This document shows, one piece after another, positions 12,241-23,600 of a stretch of 64,000 bases of DNA. The notes beneath the pieces were generated by a model. The model searched no databases and had not been told where the DNA came from. It saw only the letters and a list, made by a program, of their open reading frames with translations. The position numbers were made by a program, and so were the translations under genes. Source of the DNA: Rotaria socialis (lineage: Eukaryota > Rotifera > Eurotatoria > Philodinida > Philodinidae); assembly GCA_905331475.1 (NCBI GenBank), contig CAJNYU010000181.1:186001-250000 (forward strand), read 5' to 3'. Position 1 is the first letter of the stretch; every line of letters starts with the position of its first letter.

Positions 12241-14065
12241 TTAAGAAGAAAACATTTCATCGAGAAGATTTTGAGACTCGGGTGTCATGGGACGTAAATC
12301 TAAATTTGGAAAAAATTGATTAAGATCAGAATTAGCTTCCTGAACTTTCTCTGTTTTAGCAATGTTATCCAAAGGCAAAGCCGTAGAATTGTTTTTGGTT
12401 AGTAAATATATTTTGTCTACATCACTAAAATCTCCTGTTAATCGACGTCGTTGTTCTTCATTGTACAGCGCTAAATTTTTCATAACAAACGAAATATCTT
12501 TATCGATCATATTGAATAAACCAAATTTTGAAAATAATCGTTCACGTTCCTATACAAGATAAGACAATTGATCTTTAATTCAATCAGAAAAACAAGCGCT
12601 ATTTACGTTCACCATATGTTGATCATAAAAATGTTTCAGTTGTCTTTGAAATGCAAAATTAGGATCAACAAGTGTTCGTACACCACGAAGACTATTGATC
12701 ACATCTGACCATGATATTCCTGTGATAGTCATTAAATAAATACAAGCAATTGATGGGCTTCGACTTTTTCCTTCCACACTAAAAAGAATATTATTTGGAT
12801 TTTTTATTTGATTTTTATCCGAATGTATACCAGAGATACTCTGTTCTGCAGCAGGACAGGACAGGGTATCAATGGAAAAAATGTTGGACAGGGAAGATAC
12901 TCTGCGAAATGGCGTCTCAATTTTCCAATCTGCAGACAGAAATTTTTTTCAAGTGTTTTATAGTTATAAATTTTACAAATAGGCTGTAGAGGATGGTACT
13001 CATTGACCTTTTGAATCTGAAAATTTAAGCGAGGAAATTGATCTTAACAATAAAAATGAAAAATTTAATTATAACGTAGGAAAAGACGAGGAACTTCATT
13101 GTTATTTCTTGAATGGCTTCGAAAAGATTAAACAAGTAATAGAACCTTTTAACATTTTGGAAAATGTATCACCAACAATGTCCAGTCCCTTCAAATTACC
13201 CACGATCGATCCTATAGATTCCAGTCACAGCAAACGTAGAACGAGGGGTTTTCAGTGTTTTTTGGATCTTAAATAAAAGAACAGTAAGTCTTTAACTAAA
13301 TAATCTGGAAAATATTTTGTTAGTAGGATCAACAAAATTTTATTTATATATAAATAAACTTTTGTGTTTTTTTCTCAAATGAACCTCTCCAGAAAAAATG
13401 ATGTACCTGTATTATATTTATTGTAAGATTTCATTTTTTTTGTTATTTGTTACAACTCATACGTTTTATAGGGTAAAACGATGAGTTGATATCATTATAA
13501 AGTGTGCTCAAATAAAACAATGCTCTATATTATTCATTAAGGAAACATTTAGGCTTTTGAAATTCATTCAAAATTACGATCAAGACTGTGCTTATTGTAG
13601 CCAGGGTACCTTGTCCTGCTTTGCTCTGAGAGACCGAACAGGACAGGACAGGATGCAAAAAGTCACCCTGTGGACATCTCTGATATTTACCAATGAATGA
13701 GCACTTTGCCTTGATTAAGTCGCGCATTATGAATAAAATCATTGCATTGTGCTGTAAATTGTAATAGATCTTGTGATATATGGTCTTTAGCTTGGATTAG
13801 AAGATATTCACGATGCTTGAAAAACAAAGTATTCGAAATTAAAAGTAGTACTTCCACTGCTTTTGCTTTGGTTTACCTTAAATGGACTGATGGGTTTTGC
13901 TTGAATTGAAATAACATGAGTAATACCAAATTCATCAAGTATTTTGCCTTGTCGAGCCACAAGTGCACTTGTGACATAGACACCAGGTACTGCCTAAGAA
14001 TTTTCAAAATCTATTTACACCTTTCATATCTTAATTCTTATTACTTCACTCATTCCTTGACCCAT
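12241..14065 (-). CDS. DUSP22: Dual-specificity phosphatase 22/15-like
   Basis: Atypical dual-specificity phosphatase of the JSP1/DUSP22-DUSP15 group, acting on phospho-tyrosine and phospho-serine/threonine near membranes. Exons from the 5' end are 14045-14065, 13877-13993, 13691-13815, 12607-12778 and 12241-12549, giving 247 residues. The N-terminus MGQGMSE matches the N-myristoylation start of the family (MGNGM in human). The P-loop HCVEGKSRS puts the catalytic cysteine at C88 and arginine at R94; the general acid is D57. Both fit human numbering. GISWSDVINSLRG and NPNFAFQRQL-like features (here DPNFAFQRQL) follow. The C-terminal ~90 residues are diverged. The third intron is 912 nt because of a transposon insertion. 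The gene starts 73 nt after the RPUSD3 stop. Confidence 0.93.
12831..13682. mobile_element. hAT-like insertion in DUSP22 intron 3
   Basis: About 852 bp bounded by CAGAGAT and its inverted complement ATCTCTG, flanked by imperfect 8-bp duplications ATGTATAC (12823-12830) and ATATTTAC (13683-13690), 6 of 8 identical. The right duplication is the minus-strand splice donor GTAAATAT of the host gene. Without the element and one duplication copy the intron would be 52 nt, the usual size here, which strongly supports an insertion. Both ends carry AGGACAGGACAGG clusters. I see no transposase domain, so it looks non-autonomous or decayed. Confidence 0.65.
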
Positions 14066-14138
14066 TGGTAATAGATTGATTTATTTTAACATCTGAAAAA
14101 CAAAACGAAAACAATCTTTTTAACGATTTAGTTTTTCT
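14066..14138 (-). promoter_or_regulatory. RPUSD3-DUSP22 intercistronic region with polyA signal and strong acceptor
   Basis: Only 73 nt separate the RPUSD3 stop from the DUSP22 start on the minus strand. AATAAA overlaps the RPUSD3 stop codon (CAATAAAG). A T-rich tract then ends in TTTTTCAG (plus-strand CT at 14093-14094), an excellent 3' splice acceptor 28 nt before the DUSP22 ATG. This arrangement is what spliced-leader operons look like. There is no room for an ordinary promoter outside the RPUSD3 gene. Confidence 0.6.
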
Positions 14139-15651
14139 TTATTGATTAATAGCATCTTCAAATTCTTCATCAATTTGCTGTTCGAATGGTTTATTCATAT
14201 CTAAATCGTCAGGAAATTTTAGCTTTAGCCTTTCAAGTGTTTCATGAAAATAAGGAAATGGTTGTGCATGATAATGAACAATTGCACGTTGGCGACGAAA
14301 TTTTTTTGGTAAATTAAAATCTGCTAGATGTAAATGAAGTGGACATGTAATCTGTTGGCCATATACATCAAGTGCAAGACGAACATGTTTATTTAATTGC
14401 TAAAATATAAACGAATTTTTATTTATTTCTAATAGGAATAAAAATAAAATGTTTTTCAACTTGTTTAGTCGGATAAATTTCGTGTTTAATTGGATTAATA
14501 TACATAGGAACACCGGCAACAAATTTGACTCGATTCCAATATTTATTATCACCAAGTAAAGGAGCACATTGACGTAAACAGTAGATTTCAACGAAATCCC
14601 ATGTACCTATAGAAAATGACTATATCAGGATAAAATCCAAATCAATTTTTTTTAAAATTCTTACATGTTGTCGTTTTAAATTCAACTAAAGCGACTTTTA
14701 ATTCATCATTCGTAGATAATGTTCGATGTTCAATAGTACCTGTATAAACACGACCTTCTTTTAATGCATTAGACGTCGCTTCGAACACTTCGTAGGACTA
14801 AAATTAAGATAAAAATTTGAGTTCTTTTTTTAATGCCGTTTTCTAAAAATTCCGTACCAAATATTGTCCATTATGAATATGTCTTTCAATCATCACATGT
14901 TGTGAATCTTCAAGTTTACGTGGAATAGCTGTTGTTATACCACTAAAATAAAATGTATTTATTATAATTATATGAATATGAAGAAGATTTTTTCGAATAG
15001 ATTTGATTACATACTAAAATGTTAAATAGGGTTCTTTTAATTTCCGAAATGAACGCATTGCTGTACTTTTTATATCCTCATGTAATTGAGAATTTTGTGT
15101 GTATACGAGTAAACCACTCGGTTCACTAAAGTGTAGATAGATAATTAATTCGTAGAACAACAAAATCAAAGTTCACTTACTTTGGTGTTCTCAGACAAGG
15201 AAAAAAATGACTCCATTTAAGAGCTGATCGAAATTGTGGCATATGATATTGAATAGTACATGGATTAGTATTTGATAGACTAGATTTTATTTTTGTTTCT
15301 TCATCATCTTGTTCTGGATTTGTTATTTCAGCTTTTCGATCCCATGTTTCATCTAAACATGAGATTTAAATAAATGAATCGACACAGCGAATATTATTTT
15401 TACCAAGCACCATAACACCAGGTGGTTTATTACAAACAAGTATTTGTTCATCATGATGAATTGTATTATTTAAAATACATGAAACTAAATCTTTCGATTG
15501 ACGAACTGGATTTGCTTGAGATAAATAATGAACATACCTTTGATTCGACTGGCCAAGTCGTGGACTAGAAAAAGCACAAATTTTCGTATTAGCAATTGTA
15601 AAAAATTGAAGAAAATTACCAATGTGATACGAATCGATATAAAATATTCAT
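14139..15651 (-). CDS. RPUSD3: Mitochondrial RluA-family pseudouridine synthase-like protein, RPUSD3-type
   Basis: Eight exons from the 5' end: 15620-15651, 15404-15564, 15181-15352, 15015-15125, 14858-14942, 14665-14797, 14461-14606 and 14139-14399; 366 residues. RPUSD3 is a mitochondrial-ribosome assembly factor in humans. The N-terminus MNILYRFVSHCPRLGQSNQR is basic and uncharged-to-basic like a mitochondrial presequence. The fold signatures are ILVCNKPPGVMVLG near residue 60, NEPSGLLVYTQ in the catalytic loop, CAPLLGDNKYW, and PLHLHLADFNLP followed by PYFHETLERLKL. The catalytic loop lacks the RluA aspartate (HRLD), exactly as human RPUSD3 does, so it is probably non-catalytic. The donor after 14461 is GTTGAA, weaker than usual. 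An intron after 32 nt of coding sequence is inferred because the read-through frame meets a stop. Confidence 0.85.
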
Positions 15652-16122
15652 GTTTACGATTGATAGATATTTCAATAAAAATAAAAACTAGCGATTGTGA
15701 ATTGATCAACTAATCAAACTAAGTTTAGTACCAATCAGATTAAATTTGATTTCTATACCTATAAAAAATGCACACAAAATTGTCGCATGTCTTATGATGT
15801 CGCTATAAGTAAGAACTCTGTAACTTAAATTGTACCCTTTTGATTTTCATTGAATTTGAGTAGTCATACAAAATGAAATCGAAATAATCTAAAGATATCT
15901 AGTAAGTATGATAAATGTGATCATTTAAATGAACACTTTTTTCCAGTTGAAATACAATCAAGTTCTAATGTTCAATATGTGTGTCATTAGAAGACAAAAT
16001 TCTATGGTATAGTCACGTTTTTAAAAAGATATCTTTTTCTTTTTGTTGTGAATTATGCGATTTATTGGTCATGAATAAAATAAAACATTTTATATGAAAA
16101 AAAGATGCACAAATAAAAATGT
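15652..16122. other. Spacer between the B-box gene 3' end and RPUSD3
   Basis: About 470 nt of AT-rich sequence containing the presumed promoter of the RPUSD3-DUSP22 pair and the 3' UTR of the minus-strand B-box gene. I see no motif or exon. Confidence 0.5.
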
Positions 16123-17433
16123 TTACAAACGAAATTCTCCATCGCTGTCAATTCTATGTAAATTAATACCTTGCTCAGTTAAAATAGCAAGAGTATCATT
16201 ATCAAATTGGACGGCGTAGTGAGGTGATGGCGTATATGTAATGGTGTTTTTAATATATCCTTGATTGGTAACGTGAATAAGACGTGTTTCAGCAACATCG
16301 ACTATCAACCAACCATTTTCATTCAACGAGCAACACGATACAATATTAGTTTGTTCATGTATATTAAGTGAAATAGTCCAAAGTTGATCAAATGTCAATG
16401 TCGAACGTATATCTAGATGTCTTTCATTTTTTGTATCATTCAAAATAATCAACGCTAAACAATCATTTGTACATTTCATATGTTCAATATATTCATCACT
16501 TGAACAACATAATTGTTTTCGCCTGAATGAAAAATTCTTTTCCATTATAGAATATTCATATATTGTTGTATTCAAATTTTGTGTAGCTAAAAATAAACTT
16601 TTATTTGAACATGCGCAACAATACCAAGATCGATCATTTACTGGTAAACTTTTGATTTCTTCAACTATCATTGTTTGCTCGTCTAATGTAATGATTCCTT
16701 TTTTTGCAGTAAGAATAAATTTTGAAAGAGTGTTTGACATACACATATCCCATATACAGCCATGTTCCCAGGGAATTTCTTTAATGAGATATAATTTTTT
16801 ATCATATAAATATAAATATGATTTCTGACTAATCAAGAAATATTTTGCATTAGCTGCCATGACAATTGAACTATCCGTAGAAATATCTTTGGTTAAATAT
16901 AATGATTTTACTATAGAATGTAAATTAAAATTAGATTGTTTGTTTCCTATTAAAATGAAGTTATCATCAAAAACTAATGATGGAATATTTAGTTGAAATC
17001 GTTCTTTAGGTATTTGTTCAATTTCGCGTTGTACAGCATTTGTTGCAGCTTTTAATGAATCAATTTGTTGTTGAGTTGTGTTTTGTTCGCGAATAAGTTG
17101 AGTAATTTTCAATTTGATCCATTCAAGAACTTGACGATCTTGATTTACTGTTTCATTTTGAATACTTTTCTTATCTAATTCTTGACATTTTTTTTCATAA
17201 TATGAATCAATTACTTGATGTGATTCTTGTCGCCATTGATCAAGTTGCAGGCGATGTTGACCACGAAAATATTCTGATAATTTATTTATTTGATTTGTTA
17301 ATTCATATAATTGAGATAAATAAGTATCATTATGATCTCTTAAATGTTCAATACAATAATTATTTTGACAACAGTGACATAATGCTCTTGATATACGTGG
17401 ACATTCAGTTATTGTACATGGATATTGAGGCAT
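16123..17433 (-). CDS. B-box-like zinc finger, coiled-coil and propeller-like protein, intronless paralogue
   Basis: A single exon of 436 codons, the same layout as the gene at 9028-10580. The zinc-binding cluster is C6, C11, C19, C22, C27, H30 and H34: spacing is identical to the paralogue but the sixth ligand is histidine. A long helical region (about residues 45-130, rich in Q, E and R) should form a coiled coil. From about residue 150 the chain is beta-rich with repeated units such as SYLYLYDKKLYLIKEIPWEH and MIVEEIKSLPVNDRSWY, suggesting a propeller. The conserved Trp-Tyr-Cys-Cys stretch and EHMKCTNDCLALI resemble positions in the paralogue (EHLCTSDHQLALL). I cannot assign a function; membership of a lineage-expanded family is inference from two copies in 8 kb. 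Confidence 0.75.
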   Translation of the reverse strand: MPQYPCTITECPRISRALCHCCQNNYCIEHLRDHNDTYLSQLYELTNQINKLSEYFRGQHRLQLDQWRQESHQVIDSYYEKKCQELDKKSIQNETVNQDRQVLEWIKLKITQLIREQNTTQQQIDSLKAATNAVQREIEQIPKERFQLNIPSLVFDDNFILIGNKQSNFNLHSIVKSLYLTKDISTDSSIVMAANAKYFLISQKSYLYLYDKKLYLIKEIPWEHGCIWDMCMSNTLSKFILTAKKGIITLDEQTMIVEEIKSLPVNDRSWYCCACSNKSLFLATQNLNTTIYEYSIMEKNFSFRRKQLCCSSDEYIEHMKCTNDCLALIILNDTKNERHLDIRSTLTFDQLWTISLNIHEQTNIVSCCSLNENGWLIVDVAETRLIHVTNQGYIKNTITYTPSPHYAVQFDNDTLAILTEQGINLHRIDSDGEFRL

Positions 17434-20400
17434 TTTTTTTTTGAAATTTATAATGTGATAGATGGGTAAATAAGAGAAACACTGGATTTATTATGTTCTT
17501 GCTTACGATTATAAAAGGTCTTCTCCTTTTTTCCTCTTTTTTTAAGTAGAGGCTAAAGATTTTATGCACGTTCTTTCTATTGACGAAATTAATATGACAT
17601 AATTGTTTCACAGTAACTCAACACAATCAAGAAATCATCAAAAATGCATCTAAAAAAATTCAAAATAATTTAATATTTTACTTTTTATGAGCAACTTAAC
17701 AGTTTCGATTCTGCAAATATTTATTCATTTCTATAGATGTTTTCGTTAACACCATGTTCGCTGTTAATGACGAAAAATATATGATGACAGTACCGTATGA
17801 TAGTATAAAATATGCGTTAGACATGATCAGCATACTGTTTAAAATATGATGTTGTACTTTTTTTTCCAGCATTATGATTCACCTCTGTTCTTTTTATATT
17901 GCTTTCGATTTATGGATGAATCTTTTTTTTTATATGGTCCATGTAAATTATCAACGATATTTCTAATTATGATCGTATCATGGAAAAATAGACAAGTAAG
18001 AAAACATCCATTACATCTAGTTATGTACTGGTTACATGCCTAAAACAAAATAGTAACATGAATGATATATACGTTGTTGAGTATAATAATATATTATTGC
18101 CAATAGGACTGAATACATTTTGAAAATACAAAAATGTAAATTTGACTTATTCTACATGAAGAACTAAATCAGTTATTTCATCGAATTACTCAAAGATATA
18201 TAATTTGATTGAAGACATTCTCTTATTATGCTTGTATATATCTAGGATAGCCTATAGAATTTTAGAATAGGCATGCATCATTTCCAACATGAGCTAAAAC
18301 TTTTATCTAAACAATTTCACACAATAATTTTAACTATGATTAGAATATTTCTATGAATGACAAGAAGTAAAGGTAAGATCAAACTACGAAGTCTATGTCA
18401 CAATGACCTATCTAATTTCTTATTATCTTGTAGTCGGAGAAGAATTTAGTCATATGTATTGAAAAAATCTTAACTAATATCAAGCTCTTGTACAACTAAT
18501 CTGAAAGGTACATATATATTTATCGCAAACGTTATAGTACACTACTAAAAGTCAGTTTATGGCTCTTAGAAAATTGTGACGAAAAATCTCGTCAAGTGTC
18601 TAATGTACCATTTTAGAATACTTTACCAATTTTTCTTCAATTCTTTCAATCTGTCTTTGGCCGTATGAAGAAAAAAGCAACAAATTGCGTCGTTCTATTA
18701 CCATTTCTTTTTTTTTTATCGTTGATAGGTATTGTTTGTCAAACGAAAAAAAAATGTTCTGTTTTCTTTTGTTTGAAGCACATTCTGTAGATATTTCTTT
18801 TTTGTATAATGCGATAGAGTCTATTAACAATGGGAGACGTAAAAAAATATGTCGTTTTCAATTGGTATTAATAGCGTTGCATTTTTAACACAAAAAATAA
18901 ATAAAAATAAAAGTTGCATGATAATACGGTGCTGATCCATGAAAATTAATTGGCAATAGTGTTGCGTATGACTTTCTTTTTTTTTATAGTTGGAGAAAAA
19001 ACTAGCTACCTATTCTATCCGTTACAAAATAATAATAATTGTCTATTTATTCATTTTGCTACTGAACTAAATTGTACTAAATTTGAATAGAAATTCATTT
19101 ATTTCCTTCATGAAGATATACTTGACTGTTACCTATGGTCAATGAAAAGATACGAATTAAACAGAGAAACTGTTGGATTTTTTCATTGTAGTAGAAATTC
19201 AAACTACCGATGTCTATCACTTAATGCTTCGCAGGTAAAATCTCATGTATAGGTATGAATAAACATGAGTTCAGATGAATTAGAAATTCAGACCAATAGT
19301 TAGATGTAATCATTCTGTTAAAAAACGACGTATAACAGATAAACATGCTGTTTGAAGAAATATTGCACAAACTATTCATGTTTTTGTGAATAAATGAATG
19401 GCGACCGGTTTTTTCATTTGCACTATTAGTATTAAGGATATACATATATCATGTCCAATTAAAAATAAAACTTTGTATACGTAAAAGTTAACTACAAACA
19501 AGTATAAACTTACTCGATTGCCACCACAGCAAAGAGAGCATTCAAAAATGCGAATTTCCTTTTTTTCTACCCTCAACTTATCTTAGTTGTTGATTTTTAA
19601 TCAATTTTGGAGCAACATCCGATAGCTTCACACAGGGCTATTCCTTAATACTTTCATCTTTTTTGATAGTTCGAGTTATACCCGTCATTCTCTATTGAAT
19701 GAACAAAATTTTGACCATTTCTCCACATTAATGCTGACATGTGATGAAAAATTTATCGAAAGATAGAATGAGATAAATCTTTGCAATCTTATCAAATCTC
19801 TTCAGTAAATTAATATCAACACCAAAAAAAACGTGCACTACTGTCAGAACTGAGAAACAATTTATCAGTCTCTCTCCTATTGAGTACTTGTTTGGTTGAG
19901 TATGTATAATACGTGAAGTTTGTGTTCAATCCTCTGAAAGATGAAATAATTTATCGATGAACATTTTCTTGTTCTTCTCTTGTCATAGCTAAAACTTAAT
20001 ATGAACGAATAAAAGTAGTACAAACAAACATTGAATCACTATAACATACTTTGAAAGCTATTCATTCAGTTTAACATTATAATGTGCAACCATGCCAATG
20101 AAGTTCTATGTAGCAGAATTGCATTTAAATATATAACTAATAAAGAAAAGGATTACAAAAAAGTAATTTTTCATATAATAGAAAAAACTCGAAACTAATT
20201 CAAATTTATTAATTAGTATGTTATATGAAAATTAGTCTCATTTAAAAGGCATCCGTTAATATTTTAATTAATAATATTCATTCAAATCATATTTCCAGAT
20301 AAAATGAATGAAAAAAAACCTAGAAGACACTATTTGATGACAATAAATGATTATGAAAAAGCAATCTTTATTTGATTTCAAGTTTAATAGTTTTGATTCT

Positions 20401-20603
20401 CTAATTTGTCTTTATTGATGTTTTTATTTCTAAATATTTTACTGTATAGAAAAGACATGTTACGACATGGTTAATAATCTACACATTAATTGAAAAATAA
20501 TACCAAAGATAAACAAATACACAGTTAGATTTTAGATAAAAAATAAAGACAAGATACAAAAAAAAGTCACACATGAATAATGTCTATATAAAGTTTCAAA
20601 CAT
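17434..20603. other. Gene-free 3.2-kb spacer
   Basis: AT-rich sequence between the B-box gene start and the myosin stop. I find no supported exon, inverted-repeat element or RNA gene. Open frames such as 17846-18043 and 18685-18888 follow poly-T tracts and show no domain. The 3' UTR of myosin lies in the last few hundred bases. Confidence 0.6.
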
Positions 20604-23600
20604 TTAGCGGGGACGAACTGAACCACCACGAACCATTGATGTAGCTCGTATAACTGTTGATTCACGAATTTCGCGCTGAAAGAATCACGTATTCAAAAGC
20701 AAATTAATATGTAAACAAACAAACAAGAAAAAAAACGTATACTTACGCCTGGCGAAACTCGGCTTACACTAACAGATGAGCGACTTTTAGCACGTAATTT
20801 GCCTAATTGATTTTCAGCGAGATCGGCACGTTCAGCTGAATCCTCTATAATCAATAATTTTATTTAATGTAGGAAAACAAAGCATAAAAATATTTCAAGT
20901 TCATACCGAGTTCTGTTTGAACTTTACGAAATTTGGCGAGATTGAGCGCGGCAATTTCCTCTGTATTAATAATAATAATTGATTTTAAAATTTAGAAAAT
21001 GCTTTTATACAAACCAGCTTCTTCAACTTGTCGTTTGTAAACTTTAATTTTGCTTTGTAATTTTTCTGTAAGATCTTGTAAACGTAATTGATTTTTACGA
21101 TCTTCTTCAACTTGAAATACTAATTCTTTTAGTCGTCGATCATTCTTACGTAATTCTTTCAATGTTTCTTGATGACGATGTTGTTCTAATTCATTTTCAC
21201 TTTCCAATTCATGAATCTAAATCATTAAAAGAATCTTTCATGTTTTATTCTTTTTAGCATTTCTTCTACTATCTACATACACGCTGTTCAAGTTTAGCAA
21301 TAATACGTTTTCCACCTTTGAGAGCATTAGCTTCAGCTTCATCAAGGCGTGTTTGAAGATCTTTAATTTGTTGTTCGAGACCCTTACGAAGTCGTTCAAC
21401 TTGTATTGCATGTTCTTGTTCTTGTCGTAGTTCTTCTGCAAGACGGGTAGCATCCGTAGCTAAATAAGGAAAATATGTATACCGTTTTTTTTCTCTCCAT
21501 AAATTCACTATATGTCTTTTGAAAAACTAACCTGCTTTCTTAGCACGTTCTTCGCTATTTTTCAGTTCAGCAACAGCTTCATCTAAATCAGCTTGCATAG
21601 CAGCAACATTTGATTCCAATTGTCGTTTTTGTGATGATAAATTAGCGTTTTGTGTGCTTAATTCACTAATACGATCAGCTGCATCATTTAATTCAATTTC
21701 AGCTGCTCGGCGTGCACGTTCAGCTTGTTCAAGAGATGTACGTAATTCTTCGACTTCACCAAGAATAAGATTAACACGGCGTTCAGCAGCAGCAGCGGCT
21801 TCCCGAGCTTCATCACGTTGTCGTTGTTCATCTTCAATTTGTTGTTGTAATTCAGTGATTGTTTCCTGTAGTTTTTTAAGAGTTTTTTGTAAATCTGCGT
21901 TACTACGATTGGCATGATCAAGAGCAACTTCAAGTTCATTGATATCCGATTCAAGCTTCTTTTTCTAGACAAAAAAGCAAAGATTTAGAAAAACAAAGAT
22001 TTATAAAGTAAAATTAATATTTTTTTTACCTGTTTAAGTGCTTCAGCTTTAGCACGAGATTCTGCTTCAAGACTTGCTTGCATAGATTCCATAGCACGAG
22101 CATGATTACGACGAGTAGTTTCGAATTCTTCTTCCTTTTCATGTATACGACGATCAATTTCTTGGCGTACTGCACTTAATTCCATTTGAACACGAATAAC
22201 TTTAGCTTCTTCTTGTTCAAGTGCAGACTCGGATTCTTCCAATGCACCTTGTAATTCTTCTTTTTCCATTTCAGCACGTTTACGAGCTTTATCCAATTCA
22301 TGAATGCTCTTTCCACCTTCACCCAATTGATCGATAAGATCCTAAGTAGGCAAAACAAAAAAAAAAGAATTTCGATTATATTAAACTATATGAAAAAAAA
22401 ACAATTCTATGTTCTACCTTGATTTCTTCTGCCAAATTTTTATTTTCCTTACGAAGTGCTTCGATTTGTTCATGTGATTCTTCATATTGCGTTTTAAGTT
22501 TAAATAATTCTGTTGAATAATGACGAGCTTCTTTTTGTGATGATTCAAGTTCAACTGTTATATCTTCACATTTTTGTTTCCATTCATTAATTAATTTATC
22601 AAATTGTTTCTGTTTCTTATCCATTGCAGAAGCATCTTAATAGACACAAAAAGATTTTTGCTTTCTTTATTGTGTTCTGTTGAAAATGATTAAATTTACT
22701 TACTAGCATTAGCACGTTCAACATCGACCATAAGATCTTCGACTTCACCTTGTAAACGAGCTTTAACTTTCTCTAAAGCATTACATTTAGATAATGCTGC
22801 TTCAACTTGTTCTTCGGCTTCAGTTAATTTAGCAGCTAGTTTACGTTTAGCTTCTTCGAGTTCTTCAGCACGAGCCATGCCTTGAAAAACAAGCAAAATT
22901 AATATCTATTTAAATAGTTCTATTTCTACAAGACTTTTTATGTAAAATTTTAGTAACAGAAATTCTAAAATAATCCTTGAAAAATCATCTATTGATTAAC
23001 ATAATGATTAAGTGCTGATATCCAACATTCATCATAACGTGTAGGATGTGATTAATTAGGGCATATGATGAATTTAAGGAGTTTAGCGAAACAAACCTAA
23101 CTTCATTGTAGCTTGCTTCTTGTAGCTATATTTCGTTATCGTTGTAAGAAACAGATCAAACAATCAGACAAGAAGAATTCTACATTGAAAGTTTTTAATA
23201 AGAATCAAAGCGATCTTTTCTTTTTCTTAGTTTAAGCTACGCAATTGATTTCTCTTTTTTCTTTAATGAAATGCAGTATGAAACATTTGATATGTTTTGA
23301 TTCAATTTAAACATCTATCTACCTGAAAGATTGTGTTTTTTCTGTGTGATAAAACTTACCTTCAGATTCATAACGAGATCTCCATTGTTGAACTTCTGAA
23401 CCAAGTTTCGCAACTTGTCGTTGAAGATCTGCTTTTCCTTCTTGTTCTTCTTCGAGTTGTTCACGTGCTTGACCAAGATCAGAAGATAAATTACGTAGTT
23501 GAGAAGCTGAAATAAATTAAATTCAATAACAAAATTTAAAAGCATAAGTAAAGTTAAAATAAATACTTACTAATGGAACCTTTACCACGTAATTCTTCTT

